A stretch of 64,000 nucleotides of DNA from Hymenobacter cheonanensis (lineage in GTDB: Bacteria; Bacteroidota; Bacteroidia; Cytophagales; Hymenobacteraceae). Within the stretch, counting starts at the first letter, position 1. Every line of letters starts with the position of its first letter. Shown here in pieces: positions 1 to 7,643 of the stretch. The notes under the pieces were generated by a model, which saw nothing but the letters and a program-made list of their open reading frames with translations, did no database searches and was not told the DNA's origin. The translations under genes and the position numbers were made by a program. The stretch lies in NCBI RefSeq assembly GCF_030581075.1, contig NZ_JAUQSW010000011.1, forward strand, positions 1-64,000, given 5' to 3'.

Positions 1-24
1 GGCCGGGCGCCGTTCGTGGCTGCG

Positions 25-216
25 CTAGGCCGGGCCGCCCGCGGGCGGGGCCATGCCGGCAGCGGGGGCCGGCAGCGGCGCGGCGGTGGCAGCCCCCGCC
101 TTTGCGTTTTTAGAAGACTTGGTTTTGGTTTTTACAACCGTTTGCTGGGCGTGGGCGGCGGGGCCGGCTAGCAGCAAGGCGGCCAGCAGAGCCACCACCG
201 AAAAAGACTTTTTCAT
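25..216 (-). CDS. small secreted alanine/proline-rich protein
   Basis: This 63-residue protein begins with a clear signal peptide: a KK pair, a hydrophobic core rich in Ala, Leu and Val, and an AHAQ cleavage region. It is followed by a short Lys/Thr/Ser-rich stretch and a tail of Ala, Pro and Gly. The start was set at the ATG whose complement is at 214-216, because the longer frame adds 37 residues of non-signal-like sequence. No domain is recognisable and no function can be given. The mature part would be only about 40 residues and probably disordered. It stands alone, about 290 bases downstream of the end of the GNAT-nitrilase gene. Confidence 0.6.
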   Translation of the reverse strand: MKKSFSVVALLAALLLAGPAAHAQQTVVKTKTKSSKNAKAGAATAAPLPAPAAGMAPPAGGPA

Positions 217-449
217 AATGAAGGGGGGAAGAAAAATGGAAGGCGTTAGCAGTGCGTCGGCGGACTCCGGTTGCCCTTTCGACGATACAAAATTTCTATC
301 GCCCCCTGAGGCTGGCCTGAAGCCCACATTAATTTTTCTTCAGCCTGGTTTGTGGTGCTGAGAAGCGCTCGCTGGCCGCTCGTCAACCTCACCCCCTAGT
401 TCTCTGCTCGCTTGCGTAGGGAGGTCGGCGTGGGGTTAATGTACAAAGC
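217..449. other. intergenic stretch, no gene seen
   Basis: About 230 bases lie between the start of the small secreted protein and the terminator of the GNAT-nitrilase gene. The stretch nearest 217 presumably holds the promoter of the small gene, but no convincing TAnnTTTG box was found. Short imperfect inverted sequences (CTGAAG/CTTCAG near 315-340) were seen but are too weak to name. Confidence 0.4.
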
Positions 450-487
450 AAACGCCCGCCCGCAGCTGGGCACTGCAAGCGGGCGTT
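450..487 (-). terminator. rho-independent-like terminator of the GNAT-nitrilase gene
   Basis: A GC-rich hairpin with arms AACGCCCGC and GCGGGCGTT lies about 20 bases past the stop codon of the minus-strand gene. It is followed on that strand by a short T-rich run (TTTGCTTTG). Confidence 0.6.
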
Positions 488-506
488 CAATGAAAGTGGC
501 TAGGGC

Positions 507-2234
507 CTAGCCGGCGGCTACTGCCTTGCGGCGGCTGGGCTTGGCGGCGGGCAGGCGCTCCTCGCCCTGGGCTAGTAATTCCTCGTCGCGCTCGGTCTTT
601 TTGGGTATCCAACTCACGCCGTAGAGGTCCTTGCGGCGGTCGCGCAGGTTGCGCACGGCCCCACTGGTATTCAGGTCTTTAAGCAGGTCGAGGTCGAGGT
701 CGGCGATGAGCGTCATCTCCGTATTGGGCGTGGCCTCGGCCACGATGGCGTCGTGCGGAAACGCAAAGTCGCTGGGGCTGAACACGGCCGACTGCGAGTA
801 CTGAATGTCCATGTTCTCGACGCGCGGCAGGTTGCCCACCGAGCCCGTAATGGCCACGTAGCACTCGTTTTCGATGGCGCGGGCCTGGGCGCAGATGCGC
901 ACGCGCTGGTAGGCATTCTTGGTGTCGGTCCAGAAGGGCACAAACAGAATTTTCATGCCCTCATCGCTCAGAATACGAGAGAGTTCCGGAAACTCCACAT
1001 CGTAGCACACCAGGATGCCGATTTTGCCAAAGTCCGTGTCAAAGCACTTGATTTTGTCGCCGCCGCGCATGCCCCAGTAGCTGGCCTCGTCGGGCGTTAC
1101 GTGCAGCTTGTACTGCTCGTCCACGGTGCCATCGCGCCGGCACAAGTAGCTCACATTGTAGAGCTTACCATCTTCGTAGAGCGGCATTGAGCCGGCAATT
1201 ACGTTGATGTTGTAGCTCACGGCCAGCTCCATCATCCGCACCTTGATGGGCTCGGTGAAAGCCGCCATGCCCCGAATGGCCGCCGAGGCCGATTCCTCAT
1301 TGGTAAGGGCCATCATGGGCGCGTTGAAAAACTCCGGAAACAGCACGCAGTCAGCCTTGTAGCCGCTCACGGTATCGACAAAGAACTCTATTTGCTGGAA
1401 GAAGTCCTCCAGGCTCTTGGTGGCGCGCATCTGCCACTGCACAATGCCGATGCGCACATTCGACTTCTGGTTGCCGATGAGCTTGTCAAACTCCTCGTCG
1501 TAGTACACATTAATCCACTCTAGTAGCGTAGCGTAAGCCTTTGACTCTGAGTCGTAAGGCAGGTAGCCACGGATAATTTTGCGCACGTAGAACTCGTTCG
1601 AGAGCTGGAACGTGAGGATGGGGTCGGTCAGCTCCTTGTTGCGCACCATCTCCACGTACTTGGCGGGCGTCATCTCGTTGGCATACTGGGCGTAGCCGGG
1701 AATGCGGCCGCCGGCTACCATCGCGCGCAGGTTCAGGCTCTCGCACAGCTCCTTGCGGGCGTCGTAGAGGCGGCGGCCCAGGCGCAGGCTGCGATACTCG
1801 GGGTCTACAAATACATCGACGCCGTAGAGCGTGTCGCCCTCCGCGTCGTGGGTGTCAAACTTGCCGTTGCCGGTGATTTTGGCGTAGGTGTGCTTATCGC
1901 CAAACTTGCTGTAATCCACGATGATAGCCAGGGCGGCGGCCACTACTTCACCATTGTCCTCGATGCAAATCTGGCCTTCCGGAAACTTGCGCAGCAGAGC
2001 CGCAAACTCGTCGGCCGTCCAGGCGCCCTCCATGTTGGAGTACACCTTTTCCATGATAGCCTTGATGGCCTTGAAGTCGTTGCGGCGCAGCTGGCGCAGC
2101 ACCAGCTTGTGGGCCGGTACGGCGGTGGGCGTCAGGCGCTCATCAATGGCCGTGAGGGCGGGGCCTAGCTTATTGCCTTTTTTGGGGTGGTGCGCGCCGC
2201 CGGGGGCGGCCTTACCGTTGGAAGAAGTAGCCAT
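507..2234 (-). CDS. bifunctional GNAT acetyltransferase / carbon-nitrogen hydrolase
   Basis: A fusion of an N-terminal GNAT domain (about residues 40-225) with a C-terminal nitrilase-superfamily amidohydrolase (about 260-530). The GNAT part shows the acetyl-CoA loop region RSLRLGRRL near residues 148-156. The nitrilase part carries the full catalytic triad: Glu301 in FPEFF, Lys376 in YKLHV and Cys410 in LVCYDVEFPE. Nitrilase-family enzymes hydrolyse C-N bonds of amides or nitriles through a cysteine thioester. The substrate of this fusion family is not known to me, and a small amide or carbamoyl compound is inference. The start was placed at the ATG complement at 2232-2234, giving 575 residues; a start 14 codons upstream is possible but less natural. 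No signal peptide is seen, so it should be cytoplasmic. It appears to be monocistronic, with its own terminator. Confidence 0.88.
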   Translation of the reverse strand: MATSSNGKAAPGGAHHPKKGNKLGPALTAIDERLTPTAVPAHKLVLRQLRRNDFKAIKAIMEKVYSNMEGAWTADEFAALLRKFPEGQICIEDNGEVVAAALAIIVDYSKFGDKHTYAKITGNGKFDTHDAEGDTLYGVDVFVDPEYRSLRLGRRLYDARKELCESLNLRAMVAGGRIPGYAQYANEMTPAKYVEMVRNKELTDPILTFQLSNEFYVRKIIRGYLPYDSESKAYATLLEWINVYYDEEFDKLIGNQKSNVRIGIVQWQMRATKSLEDFFQQIEFFVDTVSGYKADCVLFPEFFNAPMMALTNEESASAAIRGMAAFTEPIKVRMMELAVSYNINVIAGSMPLYEDGKLYNVSYLCRRDGTVDEQYKLHVTPDEASYWGMRGGDKIKCFDTDFGKIGILVCYDVEFPELSRILSDEGMKILFVPFWTDTKNAYQRVRICAQARAIENECYVAITGSVGNLPRVENMDIQYSQSAVFSPSDFAFPHDAIVAEATPNTEMTLIADLDLDLLKDLNTSGAVRNLRDRRKDLYGVSWIPKKTERDEELLAQGEERLPAAKPSRRKAVAAG

Positions 2235-2353
2235 ACTAAATAGAAAAGTCGAACCGGATAAAGGGGCGGTAGTCAAAATTACCCCCGAAAAAACCCGCTG
2301 GCGGCGAGCCAGCGGGGTCTATAACGCCTAAACTGCCAGATAGGTGCGCATGT

Positions 2354-3490
2354 TCACTGCCGCACCACCCGGCGGGTGGCCGTGCCCCGGGCCGTAGTCA
2401 CCGTGAGCAGCAGCACTCCCCGGAACGAGCCGAAGGTACCTGCATCGAGCACGAGCACGCCGCCAGGGCTGCTAGGGTAAGCTTTGGTAAATAGCTGCCG
2501 GCCAAGTAAATCGGTGCCCGAAACGGTGAGCGGGCCGCTGCCGGCCGGCACCACCAGCCGCAGCCCGGTGCCCACGGCCGAAGGATTGGGGTAGGCCCCG
2601 AGTACGGCGTCGGTGGCCGCGTCGCGGGCAGCTAGGCCCACAAAGCGCCGAAACACGTCGCGGTATTCCACGCTCGCTATTACCTCGCTGCCAGCCACAG
2701 CGGTGGTCGTGATGGTGAGCACTGGCACGTGCACGCCCTTGGCCAGCCACTTGTACTCGCGCACCAGCGGCAGCGTAAGGCCCTGGCCCGGCGCGCCGCC
2801 GAGGGCGATGCTGTCGTGGTCGGCCAGGGTCGTGACGACCCGCACTGCCTGAAACGTGCCGAAGGGCGTGGTAAGCGTGCCCCAGGCATCGGGCTGGTTG
2901 GTGCGCTGGCGCTTCTGGCTGAAGTAGCCGTTGCTGGCCAGGGCCACCGGCGTGGTTAGCAGCGAGTTGCTGACATCGGCCGCGTTGCCGTAGCTGATAG
3001 GAAAGCGGTAGATAACGTCTTGCTGCGCCCGGCTGGCGTAGGTAACCGGCACGGCCGTGCCGCTGATAGTGCCGCCGTAGCCTACCAGCCGGTAGTCGGC
3101 GCTCGACACGGCCGAAAACTCCAGCGGGTCGGTGACGGGCAATGTGCCCGCCGCGGCCGGCAAGCCCTGCGGCGACACCAGCGTGGCGCGCGTATCGGGG
3201 CTGAAAAAAGCGTTGTTAAATGTCAGCTGTAGGAGCGTACCGGCGGCGGTGCTCACGTTGTTGTAGCGCACCACGCGCTGCGCGGTGGCTACCAGGCCCG
3301 CATAGTTCCAGGTTTGGTTGGCGCCGTTGCGGCTCAGGGGCGGGGCGCTGGCCGGCAGCGCCGGGCTAGCCTGGCTCAGGCGCAGCGAATCGCCCACCAC
3401 CGGCATATCGGCCGCCGTGATGCTGGGCGAGGTTTGGGCCAGCGCGGGGCTAGCCAACAGGGCGAAGGGCAGAAGTAGCGAGTAGCGCAT
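2354..3490 (-). CDS. T9SS-sorted secreted protein
   Basis: A 378-residue protein with an N-terminal signal peptide (hydrophobic core ending SPALAQ) and a C-terminal type A T9SS sorting domain. That domain starts at about residue 300 with the AYPNPS motif and ends in the basic tail RRVVRQ. Proteins of this kind cross the outer membrane through the type IX system and are released or anchored after removal of the C-terminal domain. The central roughly 270 residues look like a beta-rich extracellular domain rich in Thr, Val and Ala. I do not recognise an enzymatic motif. It lies downstream of the CoA-transferase B gene, separated by about 95 bases that hold an inverted repeat. Confidence 0.75.
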   Translation of the reverse strand: MRYSLLLPFALLASPALAQTSPSITAADMPVVGDSLRLSQASPALPASAPPLSRNGANQTWNYAGLVATAQRVVRYNNVSTAAGTLLQLTFNNAFFSPDTRATLVSPQGLPAAAGTLPVTDPLEFSAVSSADYRLVGYGGTISGTAVPVTYASRAQQDVIYRFPISYGNAADVSNSLLTTPVALASNGYFSQKRQRTNQPDAWGTLTTPFGTFQAVRVVTTLADHDSIALGGAPGQGLTLPLVREYKWLAKGVHVPVLTITTTAVAGSEVIASVEYRDVFRRFVGLAARDAATDAVLGAYPNPSAVGTGLRLVVPAGSGPLTVSGTDLLGRQLFTKAYPSSPGGVLVLDAGTFGSFRGVLLLTVTTARGTATRRVVRQ

Positions 3491-3503
3491 AAAAAAGTAG
3501 GAG

Positions 3504-3581
3504 AAGCTTTAGCTTGCCAGCGTCAGCCGAGGCGTAGAGCTAAGCCGAAGAGCCTGACAAAGAACGCGCAAGCTAAAGCTT
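3504..3581. repeat. inverted repeat AAGCTTTAGCTTGC
   Basis: Perfect 14-base arms at 3504-3517 and 3568-3581 flank a loop of about 50 bases. The repeat lies between the ATG of the T9SS-sorted protein and the stop codon of the CoA-transferase B gene, and ends four bases from that stop codon. It could form a large hairpin in a read-through transcript. It may be a dispersed repeat of the genome, but only one copy is present here. Confidence 0.6.
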
Positions 3582-3584
3582 ACG

Positions 3585-4250
3585 CTACACGCCCGTCATT
3601 TCGGGCACCTGCTCATCGGGCACGGGTACCAGCAGGCGGCCGGCCGTGGCGGCCCGTATCTGGGCCACGCTCACGCCGGGGGCGCGCTCGCGCAGCACAA
3701 AGCCGTCGGGTGTCACGTCGAGCACGGCCAGCTCGGTCACGATTTTCTTCACGCAGTGCAGGCCCGTGATGGGCAACGTGCAGGCGGGCAGCAGCTTGCT
3801 AGAGCCGTCGCGCGCCACGTGCTGCATGGCCACGATAATGTTTTTGGCCGAGGCCACGAGGTCCATCGCGCCGCCCATGCCCTTCACCATCTTGCCCGGA
3901 ATCTTCCAGTTGGCAATGTCGCCGCGCTCGCTCACCTCCATGGCGCCCAGGATGGTGAGGTCCACGTGCTCGCCGCGAATCATGCCAAATGAGTCGGCCG
4001 ACGAGAAAATGCTGGAGCCCGGCAGCGTGGTCACCGTCTGCTTGCCGGCGTTGATGAGGTCGGGGTCTACCTCGCTTTCCGTCGGGAAAGGCCCCATGCC
4101 AAGCAGGCCGTTTTCAGATTGCAGCTCGACGCTGATGCCCGGTGGAATATAGTTGGCCACCAGCGTGGGGATGCCGATACCAAGGTTCACGTAGGAATTA
4201 TCCTGTACTTCTTGCGCGATGCGCCGGGCAATGCCGTGTTTGTCTAACAT
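3585..4250 (-). CDS. scoB: 3-oxoacid CoA-transferase subunit B
   Basis: This is the beta subunit of a family I CoA-transferase, which moves CoA between succinyl-CoA (or acetyl-CoA) and an acetoacetate-like 3-oxoacid. The 221-residue length is normal. The N-terminal GIGIPTLVANYIP segment and the catalytic glutamate motif SENG (Glu46) are present, followed by the conserved GMGGAMDLV segment. Family I enzymes form a covalent glutamyl-CoA intermediate on this Glu. The partner subunit A lies at 5667-6368 on the same strand, with a serine hydrolase gene between them, which is unusual. GGAGT pentamers repeat immediately upstream of the ATG. The exact acyl acceptor cannot be told from sequence. Confidence 0.9.
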   Translation of the reverse strand: MLDKHGIARRIAQEVQDNSYVNLGIGIPTLVANYIPPGISVELQSENGLLGMGPFPTESEVDPDLINAGKQTVTTLPGSSIFSSADSFGMIRGEHVDLTILGAMEVSERGDIANWKIPGKMVKGMGGAMDLVASAKNIIVAMQHVARDGSSKLLPACTLPITGLHCVKKIVTELAVLDVTPDGFVLRERAPGVSVAQIRAATAGRLLVPVPDEQVPEMTGV

Positions 4251-4265
4251 GGAGTGGAGTGGAGT
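4251..4265 (-). repeat. GGAGT pentanucleotide triplet at the scoB start
   Basis: Three perfect tandem copies of GGAGT, read on the plus strand, directly abut the complement of the scoB ATG. They are followed by the degenerate copies GCAGT and GGGGA. A pentamer run in the leader could change length by slippage. Confidence 0.6.
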
Positions 4266-4289
4266 GCAGTGGGGAGAGGAAAGTTCGCG

Positions 4290-5603
4290 CTACTTGGCCT
4301 GGCGCTTGGCTAGGGCCGCGTACACGGTTTTGCGGAAGCGCGGTACCAGGTCGGGCGTGTTGTTGTGCGGAAATTTCTGGGTGTAGAGCAGCACCACGAG
4401 GTGCTCCTTGGGGTCAACCCAGTAGTCGGTGCCAAAGGCACCGCCCCACTCGTAGCTGCCCACCGACTGCCCGGTTTGGGCCGCGCCGGCCGGCGTCACG
4501 ATGCTGAAGCCCAGCCCAAACTTGTTGAGGCCCTGGGTCACGTCGCCAATCTGGTTCTGCGTCATCAGGGCCACGGTGCTGGGCTTCAGCAGGCGGTGGC
4601 CGCCGTAGGTGCCGCCGTTCAGCAGCATCTGCAAAAAGACGGCGTAGTCGTCGATGGTAGACGACAGGCCCCCGCCGCCCGAAAAGTACGTGCCCGCCTG
4701 GTTCGGAAAGTCGGGCCGCAGGTTCAGCATTCCCGAAGCCGGCATGGGCACGGTGCGCCCCTGGTACTCGGTGTAGAGCGGCACGAGGCGGCGCTGGCGG
4801 TCGGCGGGCAGGTAGAAATAGGTATCGGTCATGCCCAGCGGCTCAAACACGCGGGCGCGCAGGTACTGGTCGAGCGGCTGGCCGCTCAGCACCTCAATCA
4901 GGCGGCCCAGCACATCCACGCTCAGGCCGTAGGTGAAGCGCGCGCCGGGCTGGTGCATCAGCGGCTGGCGGGCCAGCGCATCGATGGCGGGGGCTAGGGT
5001 GCCCGGCGGCGAGCCCACCCCCGACGGCACGTGCGCCTTGGCATAGATGGCCCGCGCCTCGGCCGAGCCAATTACCGCGTAGCCAATGCCCGAGGTGTGC
5101 GTCAGCAGCTGCCGGATGGTAATCTCGCTGCGCGCCGGCACCGTCGTAAAGGTGGTGTCCTTGGCGTTGAAGGTGGCTAGCACCCGCGGGTGGGCAAAGG
5201 CCGGCAGGTACTTCGAGATGGGGTCATCTAGTTGAAACTTGCCCTGGTCATACAATTCCATCAGCCCCACGCTCGTGATGGCCTTGGTTTGGGAGGCAAT
5301 GCGCTCGATGGCGTTGGGGCGCAGCGGCGTTTTGGCCTGGGCATCGGCGTAGCCGAAAGCCTGGCGGTACACCACCTTGCCATCGCGGGCCACCAGGGCA
5401 ATCACGCCTGGCAGGCGGCCATCGGCCACGTAGCCTTGCAGCAGTTGGTCAAGCTTTTTTAGGCCTTCGGGGCTCACACCTACGCTGGCGGGCGCTGCCG
5501 CCGGCAGCAGCGCCGGGCTGCCGGCAGCCGGCTGCGCCCAGCCAGGGGTAGCAGTGCCCAAGGTGCCGAGCATCAGCAGCCCGGCAAACAGGTTTTTTCT
5601 CAT
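4290..5603 (-). CDS. secreted class C beta-lactamase-like serine hydrolase
   Basis: A 437-residue periplasmic or secreted hydrolase of the beta-lactamase/DD-peptidase (PF00144) fold. A signal peptide with hydrophobic core ends near GWAQ. The active-site SxxK tetrad reads SQTK (Ser104-Lys107), followed by the family's HTSG motif in LLTHTSGIGY and by YGLS in the place of the YxN element. Members include esterases, D-amino-acid peptidases and beta-lactamases, so the substrate is open. The start was set at the ATG complement 5601-5603, because that places the basic MRKN directly before the hydrophobic core. The gene sits between the two subunits of the CoA-transferase on the same strand, 39 bases before scoB and 63 bases after scoA, so co-transcription is likely. 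Confidence 0.88.
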   Translation of the reverse strand: MRKNLFAGLLMLGTLGTATPGWAQPAAGSPALLPAAAPASVGVSPEGLKKLDQLLQGYVADGRLPGVIALVARDGKVVYRQAFGYADAQAKTPLRPNAIERIASQTKAITSVGLMELYDQGKFQLDDPISKYLPAFAHPRVLATFNAKDTTFTTVPARSEITIRQLLTHTSGIGYAVIGSAEARAIYAKAHVPSGVGSPPGTLAPAIDALARQPLMHQPGARFTYGLSVDVLGRLIEVLSGQPLDQYLRARVFEPLGMTDTYFYLPADRQRRLVPLYTEYQGRTVPMPASGMLNLRPDFPNQAGTYFSGGGGLSSTIDDYAVFLQMLLNGGTYGGHRLLKPSTVALMTQNQIGDVTQGLNKFGLGFSIVTPAGAAQTGQSVGSYEWGGAFGTDYWVDPKEHLVVLLYTQKFPHNNTPDLVPRFRKTVYAALAKRQAK

Positions 5604-5666
5604 AGCTGCCATCTGCAAAGGGGGTAAACTGAAGGGCAAGGTCGACACCGCTGCCCAAAACCCGGG

Positions 5667-6368
5667 CTAGGCGGTGGCCCGCACCGTGCGCTGCTCAATC
5701 CGCTTCTCGTAGTGCTGGCCCTGAAAAATGCGCTGCACAAAAATGCCCGGCGTGTGAATCTGGTTGGGGTCAAGCTCACCGGCGGGCACCAGCTCTTCCA
5801 CCTCGGCCACGGTGATTTTGCCGGCCGTGGCCATCATGGGGTTGAAGTTGCGGGCCGTGCCCTTGTAGATGAGGTTGCCGGCGGTGTCGCCTTTCCAGGC
5901 TTTTACCAGGGCAAAATCGGCGTGCAGGGCCGTTTCGAGCAGGTACATTTTGCCGTTGAACTCGCGGCTTTCCTTGCCTTCGCCCACCTCGGTGCCGTAG
6001 CCGGCCGGGGTGTAAAAAGCCGGAATGCCCGCCCCGCCGGCCCGGCAGCGCTCGGCCAGGGTGCCCTGCGGAATCAATTCCACCTCCAGCTCGCCGGCCA
6101 GTAGCTGCCGCTCAAACTCGGCATTTTCGCCCACGTAGCTCGAAATCATCTTGCGGACCTGGCGCTTTTGCAGCAGCAGGCCAATGCCGAAGTCATCGAC
6201 GCCCGCGTTGTTGGAGATGCAGGTCAGGTCTTTCACGCCGAGGCGCAGCAGCTCCTGAATGGCGTTTTCGGGAATGCCGCACAGGCCGAAGCCGCCGAGC
6301 ATCAGGGTCATGCCGTCGGTGAGGCCCGCGAGGGCGGCCCGGGCGTCGGCCACAGTTTTGGTTATCAT
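5667..6368 (-). CDS. scoA: 3-oxoacid CoA-transferase subunit A
   Basis: The alpha subunit of a family I CoA-transferase, 233 residues as expected. The glycine-rich CoA-binding segment LGGFGLCGIPE at about residues 24-34 and the later SNNAG motif are diagnostic. Further family segments are GTLAERCRAGGAGIPAFYTP and NFNPMMATAGK. It works with subunit B (3585-4250) in ketone-body or branched-chain acid metabolism in the cytoplasm. Its ATG overlaps the stop of the upstream CarboxypepD_reg-like gene by four bases (ATGA type), which implies translational coupling. The two subunit genes are separated by a serine hydrolase gene rather than being adjacent. Confidence 0.92.
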   Translation of the reverse strand: MITKTVADARAALAGLTDGMTLMLGGFGLCGIPENAIQELLRLGVKDLTCISNNAGVDDFGIGLLLQKRQVRKMISSYVGENAEFERQLLAGELEVELIPQGTLAERCRAGGAGIPAFYTPAGYGTEVGEGKESREFNGKMYLLETALHADFALVKAWKGDTAGNLIYKGTARNFNPMMATAGKITVAEVEELVPAGELDPNQIHTPGIFVQRIFQGQHYEKRIEQRTVRATA

Positions 6369-7582
6369 GGGTGGGAGGAAGAGCCGGGGGGCAAGTAATT
6401 AACGGGCAAAAATTCACCCATTTTTTCGAAACCCCAGTACCCGTCGGTGAATACGGCCAGCGGATTGGCCAGTTGGCCGTTGGGCTCAATCTCTATTTCG
6501 CGCTGCATCAGCACCAGCTGCGACACCTGCCTATCCTGCGGCAGGGGCGGCGCCGCGCCGCGCGCGTAGCGCGCGGGCTGGGGGTGGTAGTTGGCATCGG
6601 GGCCGGCCAGCAGGTACGTCACCTGCAGGCGGTCGCGGAAGCGCAGCAACACCCGCTGGCCGCCGGGCGCCACGCGGCGCAGGCTGTCTACGTGCAGCGG
6701 CGTGGCGTAGAGCAGCGCAAAGCTAGGCGGCACCCCGGCCCAGCGGCCCAGCGAATCCTGCTCGGCGGCCGAGTAGGCGCGGGGCTGCCGCAGCAGCGCC
6801 CGGCGCAGGCTGTCGGCGCGGGCAAAGCGCGGGTTGGGCACAATGCGCAACCGCCGGGCCACAAAGCCCTGGGCCGTGAGCTGGCTATCGCGCAGGCTGC
6901 GAAAAAAATGGGTGGGCGAGCCCAGGTAAGCCTGCGCACGGTTGGCCGCCCACTGGCGGCGCTGCCGCTCCGAGCGGGGCGTCATCTCCTCAAATACCGG
7001 CTGGCCGTAGAACGTGACGACCTGCCGGGTGAAGTTGCAAGTGAAGTGCAGCCCATAGTATCGCACGCGGTAGCCCAGCGCCTGGTTATCGACCTGCACA
7101 AACTTATTGGCCCTGGCCGTAAGCTCGTTGGCCTCAGCATCGAAATCGACCAGCACATCGTCGGGATTGCGGATGCGGCACTGGCGCGAAAACGTGCTCT
7201 GGCCTAAAAACAGGTCAGTGAATTTCTGGTAGTCGCTGGCCCGGTTGGGGTTGGGGCGCACTACCACCTCGCCCAGCTGGTTGGCCGTGGGGGCCAGCCG
7301 CAGCGTCAGCTGCTGCGGCACCTCGGTTACTTTAATGGTTTGGCGGGCCAGCCGGTAGCCCACGTAGGAAGCTACTAGGTCGTAGGTGCCGGCCGGTACC
7401 CGGGCAAACTCAAACGTGCCTTGTTCGGTGGTGGTAACGCCTAGCGTGGTATTGGCCAGAAACACGCTGGCAAAAGCCAGCGGCTGGTGCGTCACCGAAT
7501 CCTGCACCACGCCGCTGAGGCGGCCCTGGCCCAGGGCCAGCCCCGGCAGCAGCAAACAGAAAAAGGCCAGGAGCGTGCGCAT
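6365..7582 (-). CDS. CarboxypepD_reg-like domain protein, copy 2
   Basis: A 405-residue exported protein. A signal peptide (LLAFFCLLLPGLALGQ) is followed directly by a carboxypeptidase-regulatory-like beta-sandwich at about residues 20-100, with the characteristic elements GRLSGVVQD, GVTTTEQGTFEF and YVGYRL. The remaining about 300 residues are not recognised. The protein is a paralogue of the next gene upstream (7644-8864): the two agree over the signal peptide, the beta-sandwich and the end motif WGFEKMGEFLP. Such domains occur at the N termini of TonB-dependent receptors and in free-standing surface proteins, but no receptor barrel is present here. It ends by overlapping the scoA start by four bases. 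Confidence 0.78.
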   Translation of the reverse strand: MRTLLAFFCLLLPGLALGQGRLSGVVQDSVTHQPLAFASVFLANTTLGVTTTEQGTFEFARVPAGTYDLVASYVGYRLARQTIKVTEVPQQLTLRLAPTANQLGEVVVRPNPNRASDYQKFTDLFLGQSTFSRQCRIRNPDDVLVDFDAEANELTARANKFVQVDNQALGYRVRYYGLHFTCNFTRQVVTFYGQPVFEEMTPRSERQRRQWAANRAQAYLGSPTHFFRSLRDSQLTAQGFVARRLRIVPNPRFARADSLRRALLRQPRAYSAAEQDSLGRWAGVPPSFALLYATPLHVDSLRRVAPGGQRVLLRFRDRLQVTYLLAGPDANYHPQPARYARGAAPPLPQDRQVSQLVLMQREIEIEPNGQLANPLAVFTDGYWGFEKMGEFLPVNYLPPGSSSHP

Positions 7583-7643
7583 CTGGCAAGCATTTACCCA
7601 GCAGCTCGGGCAAAAGTTGCGCGCCCGCCCTGGCCGGGCGGGC

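Noticed and set aside
2472..3232. Overlapping long frames on the other strand and in other frames of the T9SS-sorted protein gene
   Set aside because: They are by-products of high GC and codon bias opposite a real gene. They lack recognisable domains and good starts.
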